Assembly (NCBI RefSeq): GCF_003937915.1
Contig: NZ_RHUM01000004.1
Span: 1 to 64,000, forward strand
Reading direction: 5' to 3'
DNA length: 64,000 nucleotides
Source: Erwinia sp. 198
Lineage (GTDB): Bacteria > Pseudomonadota > Gammaproteobacteria > Enterobacterales > Enterobacteriaceae
Position numbers and translations under genes: made by a program
Shown here: piece by piece, positions 26,354 through 34,633 of the stretch
Numbering within the stretch: the stretch's first letter is position 1
Layout: each line of letters opens with the position of its first letter
The notes under the pieces: model-generated
The model's input: only the letters and a program-made list of their open reading frames with translations
What the model was told of the DNA's origin: nothing
Databases searched by the model: none

Positions 26354-26856
26354 TACCACTTATTCACCCACCAATGGCGCAGCCGAATACCGGTGGCGCT
26401 GGTCCAGCCGGTGGTGCTTTGCACCACCTTGCTTTTCTTCACGATTAACAGCGTTGGCATCACGTTTGTCTGCCAGCGTGCGGCTATAGCGCCGGTGGGA
26501 TCGTTAATAACCGGCAGGGTAAGATGTTGACCGTTCAACAGACGGACGATCTGAATATCGCTGCCGGCATGTTGCACAATGGCCAGTACGCTATAGCCGC
26601 TGTTGCTCAGGTTAACGATATCGCGGGTGGTATAACGACAAACGCTACAGTCTCCACTCCAGAAGTAAATCAGCAGCGGTTTTTTTGCGCTTAGCTCGGC
26701 AATAGTCATCGTCCGGCCATCAATGGTATGGAAAATCTGTTGGGCAAAATCTTCTGGTGGTTTCGGTGCACGCAGCCAGTCCATCAGCCATAACACAAAA
26801 GCAATCGCCAGCAATAATGAAGAAATTGCCCGCAAGCCCTGTCTGATATTAGCCAT
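26350..26856 (-). CDS. ScsD-like membrane-anchored thioredoxin
   Basis: A 168-residue protein with an N-terminal membrane helix (about 11-27, SSLLLAIAFVLWLMDWL) and a periplasmic thioredoxin/TlpA fold. The active site is CSVC (C70, C73) after FWSGD, and MPTLLIV carries the cis-proline that follows. This matches ScsD-type protein disulfide oxidoreductases of the copper-sensitivity suppressor cluster and DsbE-like reductants. Other scs genes are absent, so it is an orphan. It probably supplies or removes disulfides in envelope proteins; partner unknown. Confidence 0.82.
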   Translation of the reverse strand: MANIRQGLRAISSLLLAIAFVLWLMDWLRAPKPPEDFAQQIFHTIDGRTMTIAELSAKKPLLIYFWSGDCSVCRYTTRDIVNLSNSGYSVLAIVQHAGSDIQIVRLLNGQHLTLPVINDPTGAIAARWQTNVMPTLLIVKKSKVVQSTTGWTSATGIRLRHWWVNKWY

Positions 26857-27126
26857 GAGCTTGCCCCGCCGCGCGCGCCCGGGTCAGATAAGCGCAATAA
26901 GTCGTCGTAAAGCCTGTAAGCATGTCCCTTTACCTGAGTAGAAGCAACGGATCCGACCGTTGCTAATAAAGTGAAGTCCGTTCACTTTATCATTTGAAAT
27001 GTCAGTCTCTTTCACGATACGAAAGGTTATCTGATTGTCATACGCCTGCAACAGGCGCGCTGTAGTTTACGCTATTAACAAAGGTGGAATTTTGATCTCG
27101 CCACAGACAGCTACGCCCGTTTGCTT
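26857..27126. other. Gene-free region ending in an orphan terminator; possible small RNA
   Basis: No ORF with a ribosome site was seen on either strand. An inverted repeat AAAGTGAA/TTCACTTT (about 26969-26989) sits in the middle. A strong plus-strand terminator follows (27127-27149) although no plus-strand coding gene lies between 26353 and it, suggesting a non-coding transcript. Confidence 0.4.
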
Positions 27127-27149
27127 CCCGCCTCGTGCGGGTTTTTTTT
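27127..27149 (+). terminator. Strong orphan Rho-independent terminator
   Basis: CCCGC/GCGGG stem with a 5-base loop is followed by eight T. No plus-strand coding gene precedes it. Confidence 0.8.
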
Positions 27150-27207
27150 GGGGCGGGCATTAGCAGAAAAAGAATAAGACAAGCGCACTGCCGCCGCTTC
27201 AGAGGCG

Positions 27208-27462
27208 TTACCGGTCAGGGCGTTTTTCTTCCAGTAGCTGGGTCAGCAAGTTGCGATAGCCCTGCAGCCGGGTTTCGTCTATCTCGCCCTCCAGCCTGGC
27301 GATAACGGTAGCGATAATCGCTTTGCTGGTGGTTGGTCTGCCGTTACGCATCAGTTCGGTCATGATGGCTGCCAGCAGCTCGCTCTCTTTCGGCGCGTTG
27401 AAGGCGGGGCTATTAAAATATTCGGTAATTTCCCGGCCTGCGCCGTTAGCGTGATAAACCAT
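27208..27462 (-). CDS. YcgZ-like small connector protein, 84 aa
   Basis: From the ATG at 27462, which has AGGAGG 6 bases upstream, the protein reads MVYHANGAGREITEYFNSPA and continues with LLAAIMTELMRNGRPTTSKA and ARLEGEIDETRLQGYRNLL. By eye this aligns with E. coli YcgZ (AITRYFAKAN..., EIVTEILKDGRNLSRKSLC, HYNALIGLLFE). YcgZ belongs to the BluR-controlled ycgZ-ymgABC set that acts through the Rcs phosphorelay on colanic acid and biofilm. Here the gene is alone; a related YmgB-like gene lies 14 kb away. Confidence 0.7.
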   Translation of the reverse strand: MVYHANGAGREITEYFNSPAFNAPKESELLAAIMTELMRNGRPTTSKAIIATVIARLEGEIDETRLQGYRNLLTQLLEEKRPDR

Positions 27463-27966
27463 GGTAAACCTCCTGCAAAGCGCCATCGACAGCCCGGCAA
27501 TGAGATCGGGAAAGGCTTAACGGGCTAATTTATCAAACCGAATAAATTGCCGCTTAGCCTGGAAAATAACCAGATGGGGGTTTTTATTATTCTGGATGGG
27601 CCTGGCGGAATGTCCAGCGCCGCCGCAATATTTTTTTGTCGTTATGCCTTAGCAAAAGGCGTTGCGGGTGAGGTTTTAACTGAACGCGACGCAAAGACGA
27701 AAATTATCTCTATAAAAATCATCCAATTGACATTAAATTACTTTTTTTTAGTCATCAAGGCTTGTGCCGCAGCGCTGGTTATGAGTAAATGCACCGTCGG
27801 TTTTGAAACAGACAACGTATGCGAGCAATTTTAGTAAAGCAGTTTTCAGTTAAAGCGTTATCTCAGATATCTCTTCTTCCTGACTTCCTTCTTGAGTGCC
27901 CCATAAGTCTACCCTGTTGACAAACCTCGTGCCTTAACGGCTTTATACTTATTGAAGGAAAGACAA
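27463..27966. other. Intergenic region before the cold-shock gene
   Basis: About 500 bases. A 95-codon frame exists at 27547-27834 but has no ribosome site. A TTGACA box (27917-27922) and TATACT (27944-27949) are present upstream of the cold-shock gene but are 21 bases apart. No canonical cold-box was recognised. Confidence 0.45.
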
Positions 27967-28179
27967 ATGTCTAATAAAATGACTGGTTTAGTAAAATGGT
28001 TCAACGCTGAGAAAGGTTTCGGCTTTATCTCTCCAACTGACGGCAGCAAAGACGTGTTCGTACACTTCTCTGCAATCCAGAACCAGGGTTTCAAAACTCT
28101 GGAAGAAGGTCAGAAAGTTGAATTCTCTATCGAAAACGGCCAGAAAGGCCCGGCAGCTGCTAACGTAACTGCGCTGTAA
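27967..28179 (+). CDS. Cold-shock protein, CspA/CspB/CspG type
   Basis: A 70-residue OB-fold RNA/ssDNA-binding protein starting [20 protein letters not shown] and ending PAAANVTAL. Both RNA-binding motifs are intact: KGFGFI (RNP1) and VFVHFS (RNP2). The N-terminus [13 protein letters not shown] is shared with CspB and CspG of E. coli rather than CspC or CspE, so the closest type is the CspA/B/G group. AGGAAAG precedes the ATG. A terminator follows, so it is monocistronic. Whether it is cold-inducible cannot be read with certainty. Confidence 0.95.
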   Translation: MSNKMTGLVKWFNAEKGFGFISPTDGSKDVFVHFSAIQNQGFKTLEEGQKVEFSIENGQKGPAAANVTAL

Positions 28180-28223
28180 TTCGAGAGAAATTTCTGCCGC
28201 GACCTCGTCGGGCAGAAAAACAA

Positions 28224-28250
28224 AAACCCGCCTTATGGCGGGTTTTTTGC
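28224..28250 (+). terminator. Terminator of the cold-shock gene
   Basis: A 9-bp stem AAACCCGCC/GGCGGGTTT with a 4-base loop is followed by a T run, 45 bases after the stop codon. Confidence 0.92.
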
Positions 28251-28597
28251 GTTTTACACCCTGCTCGCCGCCTGATACTGCTGTCTGTCTTCTGAGTTTA
28301 TTTTTTGGCTTCTGTTTCTGGCCTGTGACTTCTTGCCCATTTCCGCCTTGTGTCATCCTCTGTTGTCTCCGTTTGCTGTATGGCCATGCGGCCTTTTGCG
28401 CTTTTACCTTTCCTGTGTTTTCTGCTCTCTTGCTTTGCCGTTATCCAGACTTTGTTACTTACCGCTTTGCTATTTATCGCCGGTGAGCGCGTATTGCGGA
28501 CAGGGTCTCCTCGCGAAAACAACCGCTTATCAACCCTGCCGATGACCTTTAACGATGCCTGACCGTTTTGGCGTTCGGGCAGGGAGTTGTTACACTC
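28251..28597. other. Intergenic region without a supported gene
   Basis: About 350 bases, pyrimidine-rich on the plus strand. Two overlapping hydrophobic frames exist (around 28235-28562) but neither has a ribosome site; they are rejected. Likely promoter region of the MdtG-like gene. Confidence 0.4.
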
Positions 28598-29833
28598 ATG
28601 GCTCGCATTCTCCTGCAGAGCATAAAAAACATGGAATCCTGGAAGGTTAACCTTATTTCGGTCTGGTTCGGCTGCCTGTTTACCGGCCTTGCTATCAGCC
28701 AGATTATTCCTTTTCTGCCGCTCTACGTGGAGCAGTTGGGCGTCACCGATCCCAGCGCGCTGACGCTGTGGTCAGGATTAATCTTCAGCATCACCTTTAT
28801 GGTTTCGGCCATCGTCTCGCCGATGTGGGGCAGCCTTGCCGATCGTAAAGGGCGCAAGCTGATGCTGCTGCGCGCTTCGCTGGGCATGGGAATAGTCATC
28901 TTTTTACAGGCTTTTGTGACCAATGTCTGGCAGCTGCTGCTGTTACGGGCGTTGATGGGGCTGACCTCAGGCTATATTCCCAACGCCATGGCGCTGGTCG
29001 CCTCACAGGTGCCGCGCGAGCGCAGCGGCTGGGCGTTAAGCATGGTTTCCACCGCGCAAATCTGCGGCGTAATTATGGGGCCGCTGCTGGGCGGCTTTCT
29101 GGCCGACTGGGTCGGGCTGCGCGCCGTATTTTTTATTACCTCCTGCCTGCTGCTGACCAGCTTTATGATCACGCTGTTTCTGATCAAGGAAACCGGGCAT
29201 CGTAAAATCAGCAAAGCAGAAAAGCTCAGCGGCACCATGGTTTTTCGTTCGCTGAGTCATCCCGGATTAATCATTAGCCTGTTTATCACCACGCTGGTTA
29301 TCCAGCTTTGCAACGGCTCTGTTAGTCCGATCCTGACGCTGTTTGTACGTCAGCTGGAGCCGAACGTAGAAAATATTGCCTTTATCAGCGGGGTAGTGGC
29401 GGCCATCCCCGGCGTATCGGCGCTCTTTTCCGCGCCCCGGCTGGGCAAGCTGGGCGACCGCATCGGTGCACAGCGCATTTTGTTTGCCGCGTTAATGCTG
29501 ACAATAGTGCTGTTTCTCGCCATGTCATGGGCAGGCAGCGCCTTGCAGCTCGGTGCGCTGCGTTTTCTGCTGGGTTTTGCCGAAGGCGCCATGATGCCGG
29601 CGGTGCAAACGCTGCTGCTGCGCTACTCCAGCGACCGCATTACCGGACGGATTTTTGGCTATAACCAGTCTTTTATGTATCTGGGTAACGTGGTCGGGCC
29701 GCTGATTGGCTCAGGCGTTTCCGCCATTGGCGGTTTCCGCTGGGTATTTACCGCCACGGCGATCGTGGTACTGATTAATACCGTACAGCTGATGCTGGTC
29801 TGGCGGCGCAGAAAAGCGGGTGCGGCGGCCTGA
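28598..29833 (+). CDS. MdtG-like MFS drug-efflux transporter
   Basis: An MFS carrier of 411 residues with twelve predicted helices, close to E. coli MdtG. Shared stretches are IPFLPLYVEQLGVTDPSAL, FSITFMVSAIVSPMWGSLAD followed by RKGRKLMLLRASLGMGIV, VASQVPRERSGWAL and GIIF-type SYNQSF-like GYNQSFMYLGNVVGPLIG. MdtG exports fosfomycin and deoxycholate in E. coli; that function is only inferred here. The start is uncertain: 28598 has GGGAG 11 bases upstream, while 28631 (MESWKVNLIS) matches the family N-terminus better. Confidence 0.82.
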   Translation: MARILLQSIKNMESWKVNLISVWFGCLFTGLAISQIIPFLPLYVEQLGVTDPSALTLWSGLIFSITFMVSAIVSPMWGSLADRKGRKLMLLRASLGMGIVIFLQAFVTNVWQLLLLRALMGLTSGYIPNAMALVASQVPRERSGWALSMVSTAQICGVIMGPLLGGFLADWVGLRAVFFITSCLLLTSFMITLFLIKETGHRKISKAEKLSGTMVFRSLSHPGLIISLFITTLVIQLCNGSVSPILTLFVRQLEPNVENIAFISGVVAAIPGVSALFSAPRLGKLGDRIGAQRILFAALMLTIVLFLAMSWAGSALQLGALRFLLGFAEGAMMPAVQTLLLRYSSDRITGRIFGYNQSFMYLGNVVGPLIGSGVSAIGGFRWVFTATAIVVLINTVQLMLVWRRRKAGAAA

Positions 29834-30157
29834 TCACACCTCGTTTGCGGCTTTAAGCATCATGGCGTCGTCGCGGCCCGGTAAAAAAACAAAGTCGCCC
29901 TCAGGCTGCAAAGCGCCGGCGGCGATCTTCCGACCGTTTTGTCCAATCTGCCAGCGCAGCGCTGTGTTATCGGTTCCGCCCGCTGCAAATCCACCGCGCT
30001 TTTCCGGCGGCTTTTAAGGTTTTTCGCGCTTTCCCGCAAGGAAAGCGTTAAGCGTGGTTACGCCGGGTAAAAACAGGGGCTAACAGGATTTTTCTGCATT
30101 GTCGGCCCGTGCGGCGACGCTTACTATCAGCGCCATTGTTACCACGAGGAAAGAGCA
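29834..30157. other. Intergenic region between MdtG-like gene and small lipoprotein
   Basis: About 320 bases in which no gene, terminator or repeat could be supported. It presumably contains the promoter of the small lipoprotein gene. Confidence 0.4.
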
Positions 30158-30307
30158 ATGAGTCGTTTGATTAAGGCAGTAAGTGTGGTCGCGCTGGTAA
30201 CAGCATTAAGCGGGTGTCTGTTCCCGCCGCCGGGCGGTGGTGGCGGTCACGGAGGCTGGGGCGGTGGCGGCCCACGCGGCGGTTTCTCCCAGGGACCGGA
30301 CCGCTAA
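30158..30307 (+). CDS. Glycine-rich small lipoprotein, 49 aa
   Basis: A 49-residue protein: signal peptide MSRLIKAVSVVALVTALSGC with lipobox LSGC, then a Pro-Pro-Pro and Gly-rich mature part (about 29 residues with Gly blocks, ending FSQGPDR). GAGGAAAG precedes the ATG and a strong terminator follows within 10 bases of the stop, so the unit is a compact single gene. Family not recognised; small Gly-rich lipoproteins are common in the enterobacterial envelope. Confidence 0.7.
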   Translation: MSRLIKAVSVVALVTALSGCLFPPPGGGGGHGGWGGGGPRGGFSQGPDR

Positions 30308-30313
30308 TAAATG

Positions 30314-30347
30314 ACGGGCCGGCGTGATATGCGCCGGCCCGTTTTTC
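30314..30347 (+). terminator. Terminator of the small lipoprotein gene
   Basis: An 11-bp stem ACGGGCCGGCG/CGCCGGCCCGT with a 7-base loop is followed by five T. Confidence 0.92.
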
Positions 30348-30543
30348 ATCAGTATGCTTCTTTCCATCTCTTGCCAACAGCATGGCCTGCCCTTTAACCG
30401 GCATAAAATTTAATTAATATAAATAACAATAAGTTATACCAATTTGCGCGTGCGATGTTTCGCTTTAAGATGGCCGAACTCCCTGTTAATGCCAGGCTTA
30501 TCAAGTCTGATAATACAAAAGCATAACAAGAAAGGAGCCTGTC

Positions 30544-32073
30544 GTGAGCTATCAAAACGCTATCGTCCTGCAGGATTTACCGCAGCTGAAACCGGTCAGG
30601 GTGCCCATTGGCGAGCAGGAGATCCTGCTGATTCGGCAAGATAATGAAATCAAAGCCTACCAGGCCAAATGTCCGCATTCCGGCGCGCCGCTGGAGCAGG
30701 GCGCTATCCGCGACGGCTATCTGGTTTGTCCCTGGCATAAGGCCAATTTCGATATCAGCGACGGCAGTCTGTGCGAGCCGCTGGCGCTAAGCGATCTGCA
30801 ACGTTATCCGGTCAGGGTCGAGAACGGCATGGTGCAGGTGGATCCCGAAGCGCTTCCTCCGCTGTATCAATTCGCAGAAGAAGAAGACGAGCCGGTTTTC
30901 GCGATCCTGGGCAGCGGCGCGGCAGGCGCGGCGGCGGCCTGGACGCTGCGTCGGGAAGGCTTTAAGGGAAGGCTGGTGCTGGTCGATCGCGAAAAGCAGG
31001 CGCCCTACGATCGCACCGTGCTGAGCAAATTCGTGCCGTCCGGCAATATGGCGATTGATGAAGTGCCGCCTCTGCTGGATGATGATTTCTGGCACTATGC
31101 CGAACGTAAGCATGGCGATGTGGAACAGCTGGACAGCCGCGAGCAGCTGCTGCGCTTTGCTGATGGCACCACTCTGCATTATGACCGGCTGCTGATCGCC
31201 ACCGGCGGGATCCCGCAGCGGCCCGCTTTCAGCGGCAAGGCGCTGTTCGGCGTACACGTGCTGCGCAGCCTTGAACAGGCGGCGACGCTGTTGCAGGAGG
31301 TGGATGAAAGCAGTCAGCTGGTGATTGTCGGCAACAGTTTTATCAGCATGGAGCTGGCTTCTGCGCTAAGAGCAAAAAAAGTGCAGGTGCAGGTTATCGC
31401 GCCCGATGCGCTGCCGTTTAAAAAGCAGTTCGGCGAGCAAATAGCGCGCTATTTTCGGGAGCTGCACGAAGACAACGGCGTGGAGTTTATCGAAGGCGAA
31501 GTGGCCGCGCTGCAGGGCGAGGCAGGCCACGTCAGCGGCGTCGAGCTTAAAAACGGTCGCGTGGTGCCCGCCACTGCCGTGCTGCTGGCAACGGGCGTCG
31601 CGCCCGGCACCGGGTTTATTCACGATCTGCCGCTGAACGATGACGGCAGCCTGACGGCCAGCGAGGAGCTGGAAATCGCCACCAACGTCTGGAGCGCGGG
31701 CGATATCGCCACCTGGCCCGCCGCTTCCGGCCCAATGCGTATCGAACACTGGCGCGTGGCGCAGCAGCAGGGCCGGGTGGCAGCGAAGAACATGCTGGGT
31801 CGTGGCGAGAAGTTCGATCGCGTGCCCTTTTTCTGGACGGCGCAGTTTGGTACGCGCTACGAGTATCTGGGGCATGCCAAAGAGTGGGACGACTTTCGGC
31901 TGTTTGGTTCGCTGAAGGAAAAAACCTTTGTGGCGCTCTATGGGCAAAGAGGGCAGCTGGCCGCGGTCGCCTCCTGCGGGCTGTATACCTTTACCGCCGA
32001 TCTTGTGCGTCGGATGCAGCAGCCGATGACCATGGCCGAAGGCGCGGCGCTGGCGCAAAAAGCGCTGGGGTGA
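30544..32073 (+). CDS. Rieske-type AIF-like FAD/NAD(P)-dependent oxidoreductase
   Basis: A 509-residue cytoplasmic flavoprotein. The N-terminal Rieske domain binds a 2Fe-2S cluster through C43-P-H45 and C62-PW-H65. An FAD/NAD-binding pyridine-nucleotide disulfide oxidoreductase domain follows: FAD motif FAILGSGAAGAAAAWTLRR (about 120-138), the ATG-type LLIATGGIPQRP, NAD motif LVIVGNSFISMELASAL and IWSAGD-like NVWSAGDIA. A C-terminal reductase-like extension (WTAQFGTRYEYLGHAKEWDD) is as in AIF and toluate/biphenyl ferredoxin reductases. It probably passes electrons from NAD(P)H through FAD to the Rieske centre; the partner is not known. It starts at GTG with AAAGGAG upstream, is monocistronic, and is followed by a shared terminator. 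Confidence 0.88.
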   Translation: MSYQNAIVLQDLPQLKPVRVPIGEQEILLIRQDNEIKAYQAKCPHSGAPLEQGAIRDGYLVCPWHKANFDISDGSLCEPLALSDLQRYPVRVENGMVQVDPEALPPLYQFAEEEDEPVFAILGSGAAGAAAAWTLRREGFKGRLVLVDREKQAPYDRTVLSKFVPSGNMAIDEVPPLLDDDFWHYAERKHGDVEQLDSREQLLRFADGTTLHYDRLLIATGGIPQRPAFSGKALFGVHVLRSLEQAATLLQEVDESSQLVIVGNSFISMELASALRAKKVQVQVIAPDALPFKKQFGEQIARYFRELHEDNGVEFIEGEVAALQGEAGHVSGVELKNGRVVPATAVLLATGVAPGTGFIHDLPLNDDGSLTASEELEIATNVWSAGDIATWPAASGPMRIEHWRVAQQQGRVAAKNMLGRGEKFDRVPFFWTAQFGTRYEYLGHAKEWDDFRLFGSLKEKTFVALYGQRGQLAAVASCGLYTFTADLVRRMQQPMTMAEGAALAQKALG

Positions 32074-32080
32074 ATACGCA

Positions 32081-32108
32081 TTCAGCCCCTCCGTCACGAG
32101 GGGCTGAA
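32081..32108. terminator. Bidirectional terminator between oxidoreductase and proC
   Basis: A perfect 11-bp stem TTCAGCCCCTC/GAGGGGCTGAA with a 6-base loop separates two convergent genes. Confidence 0.75.
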
Positions 32109-32113
32109 GTCGG

Positions 32114-32923
32114 TCAATCTTTACTCATCCTTTCCGACTTGTTCATGCACTGCTGCATCGCTTCCATTACCGCCGCACGAAATCCTTTCTCCTCCAGCAC
32201 TTTTACCGCTTCGATCGTGGTGCCGCCTGGCGAGCAGACCATATCCTTTAGCTCACCAGGATGCTTGCCGGTTTCCAGCACCATCTGCGCCGAGCCTTTT
32301 ACCGCCTGCGCCGCAAACTGATAGGCCTGCGCTCTTGGCATCCCGCCGAGCACCGCCGCGTCGGCCATCGCCTCGATAAACATAAAAACGTAGGCCGGCG
32401 CAGAGCCGCTGACGCCGACCACGGCGTGGATTTGATATTCCGGCACCAGCGCCGCCTTGCCGAAGCTGTTAAAAATCGCCACGATTTCGTCCGCTTCTTC
32501 TTTAGTCACCAGCACGTTCGGCGTCACGGAGGTCATGCCCTCATTGACCAGCGCTGGCGTATTGGGCATTACGCGTACCAGTTTGCGATCGTGTCCCAGC
32601 GCCTGCGCCAGAGAATCAAGCGTGACGCCAGCCGCGATGGAAACCACCAGGGTATCCTTGTTCAGGCAGCCGGAAATGTCCTTGAGTACGTTAAGAATAA
32701 CGTTGGGCTTCACCGCGCCGAATAAAATATCGGCCTGTTTCGCGACTTCCTCTGCGCTGGTGCCCGGTGTAATGCCGTACTGTTCATGCATCGCCTGGTT
32801 CGTTTCGGGCTTGCGATCGTAAACCCAGATGTCTTCTGCCTTGACCTGACCGGCGGCAACCAGGCCACCAATAATAGCTTTCGACATATTACCGCAGCCG
32901 ATAAACCCGATTTTTTTCGTCAT
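32114..32923 (-). CDS. proC: Pyrroline-5-carboxylate reductase ProC
   Basis: A 269-residue NAD(P)H-dependent enzyme for the last step of proline synthesis. It has an N-terminal Rossmann motif (KIGFIGCGNMSKAIIGGL), the conserved AVKPNVI stretch, RVMPNTPALVNEGMTSVT, and the C-terminal signature VVGVSGSAPAYVFMFIEAM and MVCSPGGTTIEAVKVLEEKG that builds the substrate site of the dimer. Length equals the E. coli protein. It starts the E. coli-like block proC-yaiI-aroL, with yaiI on the opposite strand after a DUF421 pair. Confidence 0.98.
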   Translation of the reverse strand: MTKKIGFIGCGNMSKAIIGGLVAAGQVKAEDIWVYDRKPETNQAMHEQYGITPGTSAEEVAKQADILFGAVKPNVILNVLKDISGCLNKDTLVVSIAAGVTLDSLAQALGHDRKLVRVMPNTPALVNEGMTSVTPNVLVTKEEADEIVAIFNSFGKAALVPEYQIHAVVGVSGSAPAYVFMFIEAMADAAVLGGMPRAQAYQFAAQAVKGSAQMVLETGKHPGELKDMVCSPGGTTIEAVKVLEEKGFRAAVMEAMQQCMNKSERMSKD

Positions 32924-33021
32924 CCTTCTGCCTCTTTTTGTCTTTTCATTCCGTTCAGCTTACGTCATTACCCGGCTTAATTCAGCTTCGGCTACGCTTA
33001 AGCGACAACCAGGAGCCGCAG

Positions 33022-33540
33022 ATGAATCTGAAGAAACAAGATGAAATGGACAGCCGCTGCTATCCGGTTCAGGAGCATATGCGCCTGCAGCGGATTGAAT
33101 GGCGGATACAGCGTATTGGCTATCTTTTTCTGTTTGCCATCGTGATGCTGGGCGCCTGCGGGCTTTTCTCAAAAGGGGTGCTGAGCAACAAACAGGTGAA
33201 GTCGGCGGACGGCGCCCTGCAGGTGGAATACGAGCGTTTCGGGCGGCTGGCGAGCGATATGTCGATGACTATCCGCATCAGGCCGCAGCAGAACGGTGAC
33301 TTCAGGCTGGTGCTCAACGGCGAGGAAATGGACAACTTTCAAATTCAGTCGCTTCAGCCGCAGCCGCAGCAGGCGTTCAGCCGAGGCAATGCCCTTGAAC
33401 TGCATTGGTCTTCTGCTCGCTATCGCGACGGCGCGACGGTGTGGATTGGCCTACAGGCGCAGAACCCGGGGCGCTATCCGGTTACCGTAACGCTGGACGA
33501 TAAAACCAGCGTGCAGTTTACCCAGTGGATTTATCCTTAG
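33022..33540 (+). CDS. Hypothetical single-span membrane protein, 172 aa
   Basis: From the ATG at 33022 (AGGAG 6 bases upstream) the protein has a charged N-terminus of about 35 residues (KKQDEMDSRCYPVQEHMRLQ...), one membrane helix (IGYLFLFAIVMLGACGLF), and a periplasmic beta-rich domain ending WIYP. The domain has a repeated strand pattern (YERFGRLASDMSMTIRIRP, VNLDDK-like ending) but no known family was recognised. It is followed by the DUF421 gene after 9 bases, so the two are cotranscribed. It may be a partner or anchor for the DUF421 protein. Confidence 0.75.
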   Translation: MNLKKQDEMDSRCYPVQEHMRLQRIEWRIQRIGYLFLFAIVMLGACGLFSKGVLSNKQVKSADGALQVEYERFGRLASDMSMTIRIRPQQNGDFRLVLNGEEMDNFQIQSLQPQPQQAFSRGNALELHWSSARYRDGATVWIGLQAQNPGRYPVTVTLDDKTSVQFTQWIYP

Positions 33541-33549
33541 GAGCCAATT

Positions 33550-33993
33550 ATGGAAACCGTTTTGCGGGCTGCCAGCATGTATTTATTGCTGCTGGTAGTG
33601 TTGAAAATCGCCGGACGCCGCACGCTGATGGAGATGACCTCGTTTGATTTGATCCTGCTGCTGATCATCAGCGAGGCAACGCAGCAGGCGCTGCTGGGCA
33701 ACGATTTTTCGGTCACCGGCGCGTCGCTGACGATTATCACCCTGGTGGTGGTCGACATCCTGTTCGGCATGTTGAAGGCGCGTTTTCCCCGGCTGGATAT
33801 GCTGATTGACGGCACGGCGCTAATCCTGGTGGAAAACGGCATCCTGCTGCCGGAACGGGCCAGAAAAGCGGGCATCTCCGAAGAGGATATCCTGAATTCT
33901 GCCCGCAGCACCGCCGGGCTGGAGCGGCTGGATCAGATCAAATTCGCTATTCTGGAGAAGAACGGCAAGATCAGCATTATCCCGCAGCGATAA
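33550..33993 (+). CDS. DUF421 (YetF-like) membrane protein
   Basis: A 147-residue protein with two or three N-terminal helices (YLLLLVVLKIAGRRTLMEMT, FDLILLLIISEATQQALLG) and a C-terminal cytoplasmic domain with RARFPRLDMLIDGTALILVENG and LNSARSTAGLERLDQIKFAILEKNGKISIIP. The KIAGRRT and the EK(N)GKISII ending are the DUF421/YetF marks. Function unknown; YetF relatives in Gram-positive bacteria are often paired with a partner membrane protein, as here. Confidence 0.85.
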   Translation: METVLRAASMYLLLLVVLKIAGRRTLMEMTSFDLILLLIISEATQQALLGNDFSVTGASLTIITLVVVDILFGMLKARFPRLDMLIDGTALILVENGILLPERARKAGISEEDILNSARSTAGLERLDQIKFAILEKNGKISIIPQR

Positions 33994-34072
33994 GATACGT
34001 GAATAACAGGTTGCCATTCCTGAAAAGCCAGGCAAGATCGCAGGCAGTGTTGTGTTGATAAAGGAAAGGGCG

Positions 34073-34525
34073 ATGCCAGTCTGGGTAGATGCCGATGCAT
34101 GTCCAAAGGTGATTAAAGAAGTGCTGTATCGTGCGGCGGAGCGCGAGCAGGTCATGGTGACGCTGGTAGCGAATCAGTCGCTGAGCGTGCCGCCCTCGCG
34201 TTTTTTACGCACGCTGCGAGTACCGGCAGGTTTTGACGTGGCGGATAATGAAATTGTTCAAAGGGCGCAACCCGGCGATCTGGTGATCACGGCGGATATT
34301 CCGCTGGCGGCGGAAGTGATGGAAAAAGGGGCGGTGGCGTTGAATCCGCGCGGCGAACGCTACAGCGAGGCGACGATAAAAGAGCGGCTGACCATGCGCG
34401 ATTTTATGGACACAATGCGGGCGAGCGGTGTACAAACCGGCGGCCCGGCGACGCTGAACCAGCGTGACCGTCAGCAGTTCGCCAACGAGCTGGATAAATG
34501 GCTACAGGCGCAGCGCAGCAAATAG
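34073..34525 (+). CDS. yaiI: UPF0178 protein YaiI
   Basis: A 150-residue soluble protein starting [20 protein letters not shown], with the conserved DADACP, PADQ-like [21 protein letters not shown] and [24 protein letters not shown]. Its acidic residues resemble a PIN/FYDLN-type nuclease site, though UPF0178 proteins are uncharacterised. The ATG at 34073 with AGGAAAG upstream is preferred over an earlier in-frame start. Located as in E. coli, between proC and aroL. Confidence 0.95.
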   Translation: MPVWVDADACPKVIKEVLYRAAEREQVMVTLVANQSLSVPPSRFLRTLRVPAGFDVADNEIVQRAQPGDLVITADIPLAAEVMEKGAVALNPRGERYSEATIKERLTMRDFMDTMRASGVQTGGPATLNQRDRQQFANELDKWLQAQRSK

Positions 34526-34527
34526 CA

Positions 34528-34551
34528 AAAGGCGGGGAACTCCCCGCCTTT
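34528..34551 (+). terminator. Terminator of yaiI
   Basis: A perfect AAAGGCGGGGA/TCCCCGCCTTT inverted repeat lies two bases after the yaiI stop; the loop is very short. Confidence 0.75.
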
Positions 34552-34569
34552 CATTTATGCGGCCAGCCC

Positions 34570-34633
34570 GGACTTTATTCAGACAAAGCTGTTTGTCTGT
34601 GGGGGCAGCCGGACTTTATTCAGACAAAGCTGT
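34570..34633. repeat. 23-bp direct repeat copying the end of the DUF2076 gene
   Basis: The 23 bases starting GGACTTTATTCAGACAAAGC occur at 34570-34592 and 34611-34633, 41 bases apart. The second copy contains the stop codon and last codons of the minus-strand DUF2076 gene. Confidence 0.9.

Noticed and set aside
27547..27834. 95-codon frame before the cold-shock gene
   Set aside because: TTG start, no ribosome site, and low-complexity hydrophobic and basic stretches with no family resemblance.
28350..28562. Hydrophobic frame before the MdtG-like gene
   Set aside because: Looks like a membrane peptide, but there is no ribosome site and the region is pyrimidine-rich, which produces such frames by chance.
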